DNA of 64,000 bases from Gordionus sp. m RMFG-2023 (Eukaryota; Nematomorpha; Gordioida; Chordodea; Parachordodidae): positions 55,074,569 through 55,138,568 of the forward strand of contig NC_088776.1 of assembly GCF_954871325.1 (NCBI RefSeq). Direction: 5' to 3'. The position numbers and the translations under genes were made by a program. The notes beneath the pieces are model-generated. The model did not search any database. It saw only the letters and a program-made list of their open reading frames with translations, and was not told the DNA's origin. How positions within the stretch are numbered: position 1 is the stretch's first letter; every line of letters begins with the position of its first letter. Positions 26,044 to 36,690 of the stretch are shown here, in pieces.

Positions 26044-26322
26044 ATGATAATTAAATGCTTTTAAAAACAACTATCTTTATGTTTTTAATTTGTAAATAAT
26101 AATCTTGATCTATAGCATTTGATTATTTATGTATTATTTAGATAAATTTTAAATTATCTTACAAAAACTTCTCCAATTTGTCATATTCCTTTTTAAAAAA
26201 ATCTTCTTTGTCAATTTCATTATATAAAAATACTCATGAATTTATTCCTATTTCGTTAAACACAAATATGCCACCACAAGTCTATTTGATTATTTTATGT
26301 CGCTATTAAATATAAAAGTGAT

Positions 26323-26502
26323 GAGCCAATTTTTTTAAACAGCGAACTCATGTTCCCTATATCTCGAGATTTTGCTAATAGATGTCCAAATCTTTGTGCC
26401 ATCTATGACTAAAATCTCTAGGCTTGCATAATATTTTTCTGGAGAAAATATTGAGTTCGCCTTTTTTAAAATAGGCTCAAATTGAGTCGTTTAACAACAC
26501 TA
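26323..26502. repeat. Family-1 MITE copy
   Basis: Contains tctcgagattttgctaatag and gatgtccaaatctttgtgcc and ends aattgagtcgtttaacaacac, matching the family in either orientation because the element is palindromic. Confidence 0.6.
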
Positions 26503-28380
26503 TATAAAAGTATCAAAGCTACAACCGCATCTCAAGTCTCATATTTTAAAATAATGATAGGATTTTTTATAATGATAATAATATTCGATATTTTCATTTT
26601 TTTAATTGCTTTTATGCTTCTAGAATCTTCGTTCTATCTTATTTAATGAGATTAATTACTTTTATATTTATTAAACAAACTGAAAAGAAAAAATAACATC
26701 TATGAAGATCTTAGAATCATAAGATTCAAATATATCTTAAATCAGGGGGAAAGAGAAATCTTAATATATTCAGACCAAATTAATTTTTGATATTTAAAAT
26801 TCGATATTTAAGATTCAGCTTAAGACTTGCCATGAGTGTTCTTTCGCTTATAACTGGTTTTTATTAATTAGCTGAAAAAAACTGATCGATGAATTAGTAA
26901 GTACTAATTATGCATCACATATTGTTGATTCTTCTATAATTTTCTTAGCATGCCATTTTTTTTTATTTTGTCAAAAAATATTTTTATTTAAACTATGTGC
27001 TAAACGGGTTGAAACAGTATACTCACTAATTAGACAAATAGATAAAAAAATTTAACAATAATAGTTTTTAAAATAATATATAAAAAATTTTAATAAAAGT
27101 TCGTGACATTAAATATTAGGAATCAAATTGTTGGCAAAAAAAAGTAAACTTTCAAGGAGTGTTATCTAAACATCAATTAACACTTATTATAAGTGAGTAA
27201 TATTGAAACAAATTATTCTTTAGACCTCAGACAGTTATAATAAAAGTGATCGCAAATTGTAAAAATAACTTATAATTAAGCGATATCTATAGTATTTCAT
27301 CAATAAAAAAAAATCTATAAATATTAAGTTACCGATACATTTCTATTTCCTGTCTTTGACATTTATCCATCTTCACTTTTTAATTTCGGCTAATATCAAC
27401 GAGAATCCATGTTGTTTTAGTATAACATATAGGGATTTGCTAAATTAATATTCAAATTAGACGAGTAATGTTTTTTATAGTACTATAACTGATTCCATTT
27501 TTTTTACCAATAAAAAAACATAATATTGTAACTTTTTATAAATTTCAAAAATATTGACGGCCATTTTTCAAAATGTTAATTTTTTAAAGATGGTATTCTA
27601 TTATTTCAACGAAGAAGAAAGTTTAAAGGAACAGACGATATATTTATGATTTCAAAATTAAATATGACCATTTCAAAATCTCGCTTTTTATATTTTAATA
27701 CGATGATTTTTTTGGTAGATCTTAAATTGTTAATATTCTTCATAGATAAAAAGGAATATGGTAATCTTATTTTATAAATAATTAAGAATCTGACTATTAT
27801 GTTTTAATTATAAATTACGGGTATGTAAAGAACAAATGAGTTGTAAAAATAAGATACTTTATGTTTTAATATTGTAATGGATATTTATTTTATATTGTAT
27901 TAAGTGAAGGTGAACCATGTAAAAATTTTAGTTTCTATCCATTCTAAAGTCAAGATCGCCTCAGCTATTAAAATTGTCAATATATAAGATATTTTATTAC
28001 GTAGTTGCTCTGACTATTGACATGGTTGAGGAAAATACTCTTATGCCTGAATATAAAATATGATAAATGCTAATGGATTATTCGAGATCATTTTGTTAAA
28101 TATTCGATCCTTTTAAGAATTAATTCTTTTACTTAAAAAAATATATAAATTCAAAAAAAAATAATTTTTTTCTTTTGAATAAAATTAGAATATTATTTCT
28201 TTTAAACAATCTGTCTCCATCATATTTTATATTTTTCTTATAAATTTTATCAAGGATTTCCAAACTACAAGTTTTATTTATTGAAAAATGAAATAAATTA
28301 TTAGGATTGAAAATAATGCACAACACAATGCACTTATTGAAGTGACAGATATTTAAAAACCTTTTGCCTTTTCTTAAGCT
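26503..28380. other. AT-rich stretch with no recognisable gene
   Basis: Only A/T-run-driven frames are present (for example minus 28129-28326, mostly Phe/Lys/Ile). No splice-bounded exon, RNA gene or inverted-repeat element was convincing here. Confidence 0.5.
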
Positions 28381-28779
28381 CCGTATAATAATGTTAATTA
28401 TTATTTCCTAATATAGATTTCGTTCACTTTGTGAGAACAATACGTATTAGCAGAAATAATTCACCAAAAATTTAAGCTTAATCGGCCTTATATCAATCTG
28501 CTACAAAATCTGTTAGTAAGTTAATTACCTATCTAGATAACCTGCAGGATCAGTCACATGTAGATGCCTATTTAAATGAATTTATATATAAAATTGATGA
28601 TTTCTTTGTTAAAAATTCTCCGCAAAATGCGTTTTCCCTTAATATTTTTATTATTTAAATGATAATTCAATTAATTTTTTTAAATTTAAAAAAATATATA
28701 TTTATTGAATATAACAACTTATATTTTCTTAGTGAAAGACGTGGATGTTTGAATAAAAATTTAGATTTTTTTAACCTAT

Positions 28780-28845
28780 TTTCCATTTATGATCAAAATC
28801 TCCAGTTGGCTAAAATCTTAATCGGGCCATTTAACAACAATAAAA
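28780..28845. repeat. Family-1 MITE remnant (one end)
   Basis: The segment ggctaaaatcttaatcgggccatttaacaac matches the right end of the family. The rest is lost. Confidence 0.5.
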
Positions 28846-29669
28846 TAATGACATTCATAATAATCACAATACAAATTTATTTTATGAATTCTTGAGGAGA
28901 ATTTAATACTTTAGAATTTTTCATAGGCGAATTTAAGCTACAATAATCAAAATGAGATAGAGTCTCTGCCATCAAGCAGTAACAGCTTTTAAGGAGTTAG
29001 AAGAGCCAATTATTTGCTATTACTGAAATATCACAATGGCCTGAAAGAAATATTTCCTCAGAAGCAAGAAAATTATTGGATTCAATGCTTATTCCAAATT
29101 TATTTCTCATTAGAATGTATTATTTAATTATACAACTATTTTAAGTATTACTTTTCAAAAACATGACTGACTTGATTAAGAAGATGATAGCGGGGAGTAT
29201 TTTATAAGAACTCAAGGAAATTAGGGCTAATGTTGATAAAGAATTTCATATTTTATATTTTATTGTTGAGTCAAAGCAGAGCTATACGTGTTTAATATTT
29301 GTCTCACTCGACTTAACCCAAATAAATGAATTTTTAATTCATCATGCAGCACTTACTAATCTGCAAATAACTTCCACAAAAGCCTTCCCAACCTTTTTTA
29401 CATGGTGATAGAAAAAAAAATATTTGTTAAATTTTTATTATGAAGATGTTAAAGTTTATGATGCCTTACTAGCTGAATAACTATGTTTATAAGATTAACT
29501 AATATTCATATAGCCTCAAAAAATGCTATTCATGCTCTGCATTATTTCAAACACATTTTAAATTAAATTCATAATGTATTAAAAGGGTTTATAAACTCTT
29601 CCCATTAGTAAACTAATGAGGAAACATTCTCTTTTTTAAGAAGAATAACAGAGGCCTGCAGAAGTACCA

Positions 29670-30034
29670 TTTGCAGGACACGGCCCGATTTTTAAAGATT
29701 TTTTACGGCCCGGCCTAGGTTTTTTTTAAAAAATTTTCAGGCCCGGCCCGGCTTTATTTAAAAAAAATTTTAGGCCCGACTCGGCATTTTTTTAAAAAAT
29801 TATCAGGCCCGACCCGGCTTTTTAAAATAAAATTTTCAGGCTCGGCCCAGATTTTTTTAAAATAATTATATTTATTTTTGATTTTTATAGCTAATAATAA
29901 CGATTTCAAATATAGGCTATTTTAAAAAATACAGCCCCGATTGGGTGTTTTTTTAAAATAATTCAGGCCCGGCCTGGGTATATTTTAAAAAATTAAAATA
30001 CTGTCCGGCCCGGGGCCGGGCCTGCAGGTCTCTG
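29670..30034. mobile_element. GC-rich hAT-type MITE with internal cggcccgg minisatellite
   Basis: The left end is tttgcaggacacggcccg; the right end is gggccgggcctgcaggtctctg. Between them a unit of roughly 35-45 bp (caggcccggcccggctttt followed by a run of A/T) repeats six or more times with variation. The right tip, reverse-complemented as cagagacctgcagg, has the CAG-beginning tip typical of hAT elements. It interrupts the hAT transposase C-terminal coding stretch at about 29668 and 30035. Confidence 0.65.
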
Positions 30035-30732
30035 AAAAACATACCAAGATGTACAACATCTGAAAGGAGATTGAAAGGTTTGGATCTTTTGATTCATAGG
30101 CATTTGGCGAAAAGCAAGGATGAGATAATTGAAAAATTAGCTCAATCACAACGAAGATTGGATTTTACATTGTAAATGTATAACATACAAAATGCAATTA
30201 TTCCTAAGAAACTTTTTTTATATAGGCTCAAAAAATTCAAATTTCTATTTTGGGTCATTTAAGTGATTCTTTACAGATAATTTTTCTATAATTCACATTA
30301 ACTTAAATTTGTGTATTAGAAATAGTTAGTCCTAATAAATTTATGCTTGATATTTTTAAAAAACAATAATATTTCTTAAATTTTATTATCCCCCACCCAG
30401 ACCAAATTCCAGCGTACTCGCTTGAAGTTTAGCAGTATTTAATATTTTACATCACATAAGGCACTTTTGCAGTATCTAAATAGACTTGTTTTATATAAAA
30501 TAATTATGAGAAGAATTTCATATTTAGCATCACATTAAGACATTTTTGAAATATCTAATAATGTATTACTAGTCAAATACATTTAAAGTGGCTAATCATC
30601 ATCATATTCTTTTATAAATTCCAACTAATTTTATTCATCTTTCTAATAATATATTATTCCTTTAAAAATAACACATATATATATATTTATTAAAAATATG
30701 TTAACTTAATTCCTTCTAATAGAAAAACTATG

Positions 30733-31762
30733 TAGTGGTGTGAAGTAACGTCAAAAATGTAACGTCGTTACTATCGGCGTTAACCTTTTTGAAGAATAGG
30801 AACGCCATTTTATTTTTTTCTAAAAGATAACGTGTTTCTTTTTTTTGAGTAACGGTAACGCAAAGCGATACTCGTTACTTCAACTTTCCTAAAAAAATAT
30901 GGGAAAAACATTTAATGTATTATAAAATTACTTATATTCATTTTTTAAATTTTATAAATTAAGCCAAGATTTTAATCACATCACATCAATCACTAAATTC
31001 CTTCATTTTTATTAAAAAAAATTTTTGCTAAATAGTCAAGAATGTTTATCTAATTAATAGTGAATCAATCAATATATGTAAATTTATATTCTTATTAATA
31101 TTTTAATTTATTTATAAAGAATATTGATGAGCAAAGCCTGCCTTGGCTTTAATATAAGACATCTTTTACACCAATGAAGAAAATGAATGGTACTAAGTTT
31201 ACACATTGTAAGCGTAAACTGTATCCCAACTCAAATATTTTACCCTCAATTGTGGAATAAGCCTGGGCATCCTCCAAACTGTGCAGCCATTTTTAAGGAT
31301 ATAATGACTCCCACAATAATTATTATAATGCTAAAATATAGATTCAAATAATTTCATTTTACCACTTAATATGCAATTCTGTAAGACAAAGATAAAAGAT
31401 ATACAGTTGAAGTATTGTTCGCAATTTATATTTTGATAATATTTTATTCCGATTATTTATATAGCTATTTAAATCAGATTAGCTCTCGCAAAACTAGATT
31501 ATGCCAGCGAAGGAGAGAAGCTTGAAATTATTTCCTGTTTGAGAAAGATCTTGACAAAGAAAAGGGATTCCTTAAAAAAACACACGTACAGATTACTAAT
31601 AAAGATATTTAAAAAAGTTGCATGAGGCATTACTTTTTTGAATAGCCGGCAATGCGCGTTCCTTTTTTTTTACAAGATAACGAATAACGGTAACGCGTTC
31701 CTCTTTTCAGACGTAAGAAATAACAAACAAAGCGTTTTTTTGAAGTAACGTTTACAGCACTA
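30733..31762. mobile_element. Non-autonomous element with TAGTG..CGTTAC ends (hAT-like)
   Basis: The left end tagtggtgtgaagtaacg and the right end, reverse-complemented as tagtgctgtaaacgttactt, form imperfect inverted repeats. Inside each end lie further copies of gtaacg/cgttac words. A related partial copy is at 12700-13170. An exon-like 46-codon frame lies inside at 31478-31616. Confidence 0.5.
31478..31616 (+). CDS. Exon-like coding segment inside a transposon-like element
   Basis: Begins after AG at 31476 and ends at a GT at 31617. It reads LALAKLDYASEGEKLEIISC then a Lys/Arg-rich helix ending LLIKIFKK. Composition is that of real coding DNA (AGC, GAG, CTC codons) rather than AT noise. 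It may be captured host exon, a host gene exon around which repeats inserted, or part of a transposase not otherwise recognised. Confidence 0.3.
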
Positions 31763-32066
31763 GATGCCGATAATTACACATTAACTTTTTCAACTGTACC
31801 TATAAAATAAAATTTATCTAATAGGTGCTGAAAAGTAGCAATATTCATATTAGATTATAATAAAAACAAAGTTATCAAATATGGTCAAATTCAAATAAAT
31901 ATTTTTTAAAGATAATATTAACTTTATTATATATAAAATTGTCAAAAATGAATCTATATGATATTTTTTAAATTTTATAAATTAATGTTTCTCTCTCGGC
32001 GGCAGGGTCTTGTTCTGATTCATATTCAATATTATCATTTTCTTTAATATTTTTAATCAATTTTAG

Positions 32067-32251
32067 GTTATGATATTCTTATTAATTTTCCTGTTGTTGA
32101 GATCTTCAGTCGATTTCTTTTCTTAGAAAGAATATTACCCCAAATCGATCAATTTCTTTACGAAGAAAAAAGGCGACTAGGAATTGTTTATATGCTAAAG
32201 CTGAGCAAAGCCCATTCCAACAACTTGAGGAAATCTGATTTTTTCTTATAA
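32067..32251 (+). CDS. Orphan terminal-exon-like frame, unrecognised
   Basis: Follows a good acceptor (tcaattttag). Two bases plus 60 codons run to a stop. It reads YDILINFPVVEIFSRFLFLE, then QIDQFLYEEKRRLGIVYMLK. A mixed helical protein without recognised motif. Its phase does not match the upstream exon-like frame at 31478-31616 directly. Confidence 0.3.
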
Positions 32252-32549
32252 GTTACTGCTTTCCACATATTTTGGCTATTTATTAAATATAACGCCGCTT
32301 TTACTTCTGAAATTTATGATATTACTTAAAATATTTTGATTATCATTACCTTGTAAAATACCCAATTTTTGTATCATATCGAAACTCCTAGTATGATACT
32401 CCCCTTGTATTCTGGGCATATGTATCGTTTTTTCTTTTTCAAATATATCCTCATTTTTTTTTCTTCAGATGGAGAAAATATAAAATCATGGCATGATGAA
32501 TTATCTGTTTTCCAAATTAAGCCTCTCGTTTTTTACATGGGTCAAAATA

Positions 32550-32723
32550 CATTTATCCCTAGATAATTTTAGTCAAAATAATTATGTAAGCCTGGAGATT
32601 TTGCTCATAGATTGCAGAAAAGGACTTTTATTTGCCTCGAGGCTTACATAAAATTATTTTGGCGAAAATCTTATTCGGGCCACTTTGAAAAATCAACCCA
32701 AATCGGGCCGTTTAACAACACTA
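32550..32723. repeat. Family-1 MITE copy
   Basis: Contains gcctggagattttgctcatag, attattttggcgaaaatctt and the end aatcgggccgtttaacaacac. Nearly complete. Confidence 0.6.
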
Positions 32724-33372
32724 TTTGCCCCCTCCTTGAACAATGAAGTAGGTACAGGTTTAAGAATAGTCAAAATTTTCGTTCAAAATTTTTCATATTA
32801 CATTATTGGCAATATCTATTCGACAAATATTCTAACTTCTTCGAAAAAGCCCTCAGAACTTCTTGGAATATTTGTATTTTCTTCATCCATTTTATTAACG
32901 ATGCCCACTTTTGTTTGGATATTTATACTTAATGTAATAAAAAATAGCAATTAGTAATTTTCTCAAAATATTTTAGAAAAATTATTATATTTATTTTTAC
33001 TAAGACCCAAACAAGTTAACTTAATATAAAATCATAATCTTGTAAAAATATGATCTCGAAGGCCTCTCGTTTATAGTAAAACTGCCATAAATGGTTATGT
33101 CTCCTAATTCGTGGTTAAACGATAAATTAGCCGAATATTTTTATGCATTTTATAATTGACGCAAGTGGAGGGTAATTTGCTGTTATTATTAACCAACTTT
33201 TAATTTGTGGCAAAAATAAAGACACCAGACTTACAATATAAGAGATCAAGTAATCGAGTTATATATGCTATTCCATTCATATGGTAATGGATAGGTGCTA
33301 TCTATTTTTCGTATATTTTATTTATTACAATTTTCGGTGCTATTTATACCTAACAATGATTCAAAATTTCAG

Positions 33373-33478
33373 AAAACATTCGAAATCGAGAAAAGCTGAG
33401 AAATATAGTAGGCTCATTAAATATTATAGTAATATGGAAGGGGAAAATTTGAGCATGATTAGGAAATTTTCTAATTAA
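33373..33478 (+). CDS. Short terminal-exon-like frame, unrecognised
   Basis: Acceptor tttcag, then one base plus a 34-codon frame: KHSKSRKAEKYSRLIKYYSN and a tail ending RKFSN before the stop. It is rich in Lys, Arg and Ser. No partner exon is established. The stretch 33480-34500 after it holds nothing recognisable. Confidence 0.25.
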
Positions 33479-34506
33479 ATTTTTTTTAAAAATATATATT
33501 CTAAATAACTTATTGTATACTAGTCATCCACTAGGTATTCTTATATTAGTTGCAACTTCGAAATTTTTATAGGAGGCAAATTTAATTTAACCAAAAAAAG
33601 TAAACTTCACAAAAATTCATATTCTAATTTAATGATAAGACCGAAATATTCGAGCTATTTATACTATAAAAAAATAAGCATTAGCTATTCGAATAATTTA
33701 AAAATAGAACTTAATTTAATAAAAAAATATCTTTTAAAAGTATATTAAACCCTCATATTTAATAATGATTGAAAAATTGGTACCAACCATGTGACATATT
33801 CTTACATATATTTACGGTTCATGCCTTCACATCAAACTTAAAAATTATTAGAAAGGTCCTGATATCCATATTTTACACTCCCATTCCTATCCTTTTAATT
33901 GTCTTAAATACAATTATATTAAAAATAATATAATTAAAAAATTTTTCATACATTGCGAAAAATAGGCAAAGTCCTATGTCAAAATTTAACAGTTCTTTGC
34001 TACAATTTTTTTAAAAAAATTTAAAGATTCCTGGTTGCCACGTGACCTGATGAGGATAACAAATTTTTTTTTATTTAAAAAAAAAATTTATATAAATTAT
34101 CGTTTAAAGTTTTTGTGTTTTACATTTTGTATTTTAAATTAGATAAAATTTAAAAATTTTAATAAAAATTATTCTTAATTCGAGAAGGGGACAAATAGAT
34201 ATAATTAATTCGATGACTCTTTTTTTCAAAAAATAATGTAAAAGCAGAGAAAAATAAAAAATTTTAAATTCTGGGGTTGGACAAAACGATTTCGAGTGGT
34301 GGTTATGTTAATCTCTTATATAATATAGACTGATTTATTATATAAAAAATATATTAAATACGCGAATCAATTTATTTCTACAATGAATATATATTAAAAA
34401 ATGACTATGGAATGTGAATAACTATAAATTTATTACATAATATTTAAAAACCAAAAATAATACATTATATAATTCTAAGGAGAAATGATTGGCGGAGTTG
34501 TTTTTT

Positions 34507-36476
34507 TTAGCAATATCTGTCTCCTTGCACGGGGTTGCTGACTGGAATGAAGATCTCATAATGTTGATTCGCAAACTTATTTGGTCTAATTATTTATTCA
34601 AATAAAATTCACTATATAAAAAATGTTATTTTTATTACGAAATCGTAAAAATTGAGAAAAATTATATATGTATAAATATCGTCAATTGCTCACTTTTTAA
34701 GCAATTTGAAAAGTTTCCTTAATAAAAAGTTTTAAATATTTTTTTAAAAACTTGTTATAAAAGGCGGCCATGGGTCTGTGCGTAATGAATTGGTTATTAT
34801 TTTGTAGAATTTTGACGAATTCATTCTCCTTCGAGACAAGGTTAGACGGAAGAGTATAATCTCCAAACATTCTAACATAGCAAATACCATTAGTGACATA
34901 CTTTATCTTGAGCTAATGTAATAAATTATAATTCGAAGAAAATCAGAAAAATAGCCTTATAATAAATAAAAAATAATCTATAATAAAAACTTAATATTGT
35001 AGCCACTTTAAAGCTACTGGCTAATTCAAAATTTTTTCATCATCCATCAGTAAATTGCTTAAACAGATGTTAATAAAATACGGCATTAAAGTAAAATGTT
35101 ATATAATATTACTGAAGGGCATGTTGGTATTGGTGGGTTAACATCGAAAGGTGGGGTCAAGCTTAGAGATATGCTCGGTCCAGCCCCTACATTTTTAATT
35201 TCTAATAATCTAGTCCTGGGGTAAGTTGAAGCACTGGGTGGGCTCTTGACCACAACCGGCACAGAAAAGGGTATGGTAACATCTATTTTGATAATATGCA
35301 TATAATATATTAAAAATAAGTATTGTCCAAAATTTATCAATTTTATTAAATTATTTAGTATATCACATTTTCTTACTCAAAAAAAATCTATCCATGATTT
35401 TAGAAAACTGAATTCATTTATAACTGAAAGAACCACCTAACTATGTAATATGAAATAAACAAAGGTTAATTAAAAAATTATGGATCTAACTTCTATTGTT
35501 ATTCCCATTGAGGTACTTAAAAATTTCGATAATGCCGGACTTTAGGCCAGTTTTGAGGTAATCGCTTCCATCGACAGTCATAGTGGCTAGTGTCAATTTA
35601 TCGTATTGCCTAACTTCGTAAAGACTGTTCTTGCAAACTACTTTAAAGGGAGGGCAACTGTGTTTTCCGCAGAATTCGGGCTTTAGACCTAGTTTCCTTA
35701 AATTAATGTTTTTTTATTTAAATAAAACACTTAGAACAACAATATTAGTATATAAAATTATATTAAAAATTAATAAATATGTCGTTGTACATTTCGGCAA
35801 ACAATTTGAGAGAAGCACCCAGAAAAGGTATTCGCATGAAATCTATATTGGAGAGGAAGGATGTCGGGAGGAATATGTTATTAGTTCTTTGAATAGATTT
35901 TTTGGCCTTTATGAGTTCTTTTTCTTTTTTGAGTTGTATTTTTGTTTTTATGAGTTCTTTTTTAGCGAATTCTATGTTTTTTGTAAGGTTTTTGAGGTAA
36001 ATTTTGGCGATAAAATTTTTTTCAATGATTTTTTTAGCAGAATTAAATTCCTTGCTGATTTTATTTGTATCAGAGCTATGTAGAATCTTTTTTGATGCTT
36101 CGAGCTTGAAGATATGATGAAAATTAACTTGTTTTTCTTTTGATTTAGTAAGGTTAACCTTTGTTATTATTTTTTGCTTAACTTCTAGTATGGAATCCTT
36201 TATTTGTTGTTTCACATTTTTGATGATGTTAAATGGTTCTTGCCCTTTCTTGTGGGAAGATTTTTGATCTGGTGATAAATCTCTGAATGCGTAGAGTTCA
36301 TCATGAGAGATATCGAATAGAGGATTTTCATATAGCTCATAACCATAAGGATGACTAAAATGAAGGTGATGAGCTAAATCGTCGATGAGTTCCTCATCTT
36401 TGTCGTTGGAATAGATGCCTCCAGATTTCGAAAGTGCTAAAAGGCATAATAGCACAAATAAAATGGACTCGTACAT
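34507..36476 (-). CDS. Secreted SOUL-domain protein, copy A (exon-1 splice donor lost)
   Basis: Exons: 36476-35773 (by alignment to copy B), 35696-35491, 35282-35113, 34912-34752, 34585-34507. The start gives a signal peptide (MYESILFVLLCLLALSKSGG), then a His-containing acidic stretch, a Lys-rich coiled region without the long repeats of copy B, and the conserved FLPTSFLSNIDFMRIPFLG segment. Exons 2-5 are in frame and encode a full SOUL domain: EFCGKHSCPPFKVVCKNS, YVRMFGDYTLP and a terminal GDRYC. They have exactly the lengths of copy B (206, 170, 161, 79 bp). SOUL/HEBP family proteins bind haem or other tetrapyrroles; this one would act outside the cell or in the secretory path. Where copy B has a GT donor after exon 1, copy A reads TA, and the frame stops at 35763 giving 237 aa without a SOUL domain. 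Either this is a truncated secreted product, an alternative splice exists, or the gene is newly dead. Confidence 0.7.
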
Positions 36477-36670
36477 TTAATATGAAGTAGAATTAATTTT
36501 TAAAATATAAGGTTAATAAAAGAAGAAATTTTATAATGAGAAAATCTAAGAAAATTTAAAAATATTTATATATATTTTTTTTTGTGTTGACGATCAGATT
36601 ATCGTCAATAATATTTTGACCCAATTGAAAAGGAAACCCTTTCTTACATGACAATTACAAACTATTTATC

Positions 36671-36690
36671 GAGAAAAAGACAAAAGGTAA
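36671..36690 (-). promoter_or_regulatory. Conserved upstream box, copy A
   Basis: The 20-base word gagaaaaagacaaaaggtaa (plus-strand reading) lies about 195 bases upstream of the start codon. It is identical to the box upstream of copy B. Nearby, acaagatacat (copies B and C: acaagatgtct) is a second shared word about 300 bases upstream. Sharing could be common descent alone. Confidence 0.35.

Larger units (their letters stand above)
28380..30180 (+). mobile_element. Decayed hAT transposase, 3' part, interrupted by a MITE
   Basis: The stretch near 29030-29100 reads SSEARKLLDSMLIPN and 29595-29665 reads EETFSFLRRITEACRST. After the inserted element the reading resumes with SERRLKGLDLLIHRHLAKS and ends KLAQSQRRLDFTL at 30174. 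The second and third pieces correspond to the hAT C-terminal dimerisation domain (ERxFSxLRRIKTxLRST ... RLxGLALLxIHR in intact ZMYM1-like members). The body is full of stops. Positions 28515-28658 carry a 48-codon frame that may belong to the same element. A family-1 MITE remnant sits at about 28780-28845. Confidence 0.65.

Noticed and set aside
35631-36083. 150-residue plus-strand frame opposite SOUL copy A
   Set aside because: Antisense of the Lys-rich coiled region and of the second SOUL exon; Phe/Glu-rich as expected of the complement of AAA/GAA codons.
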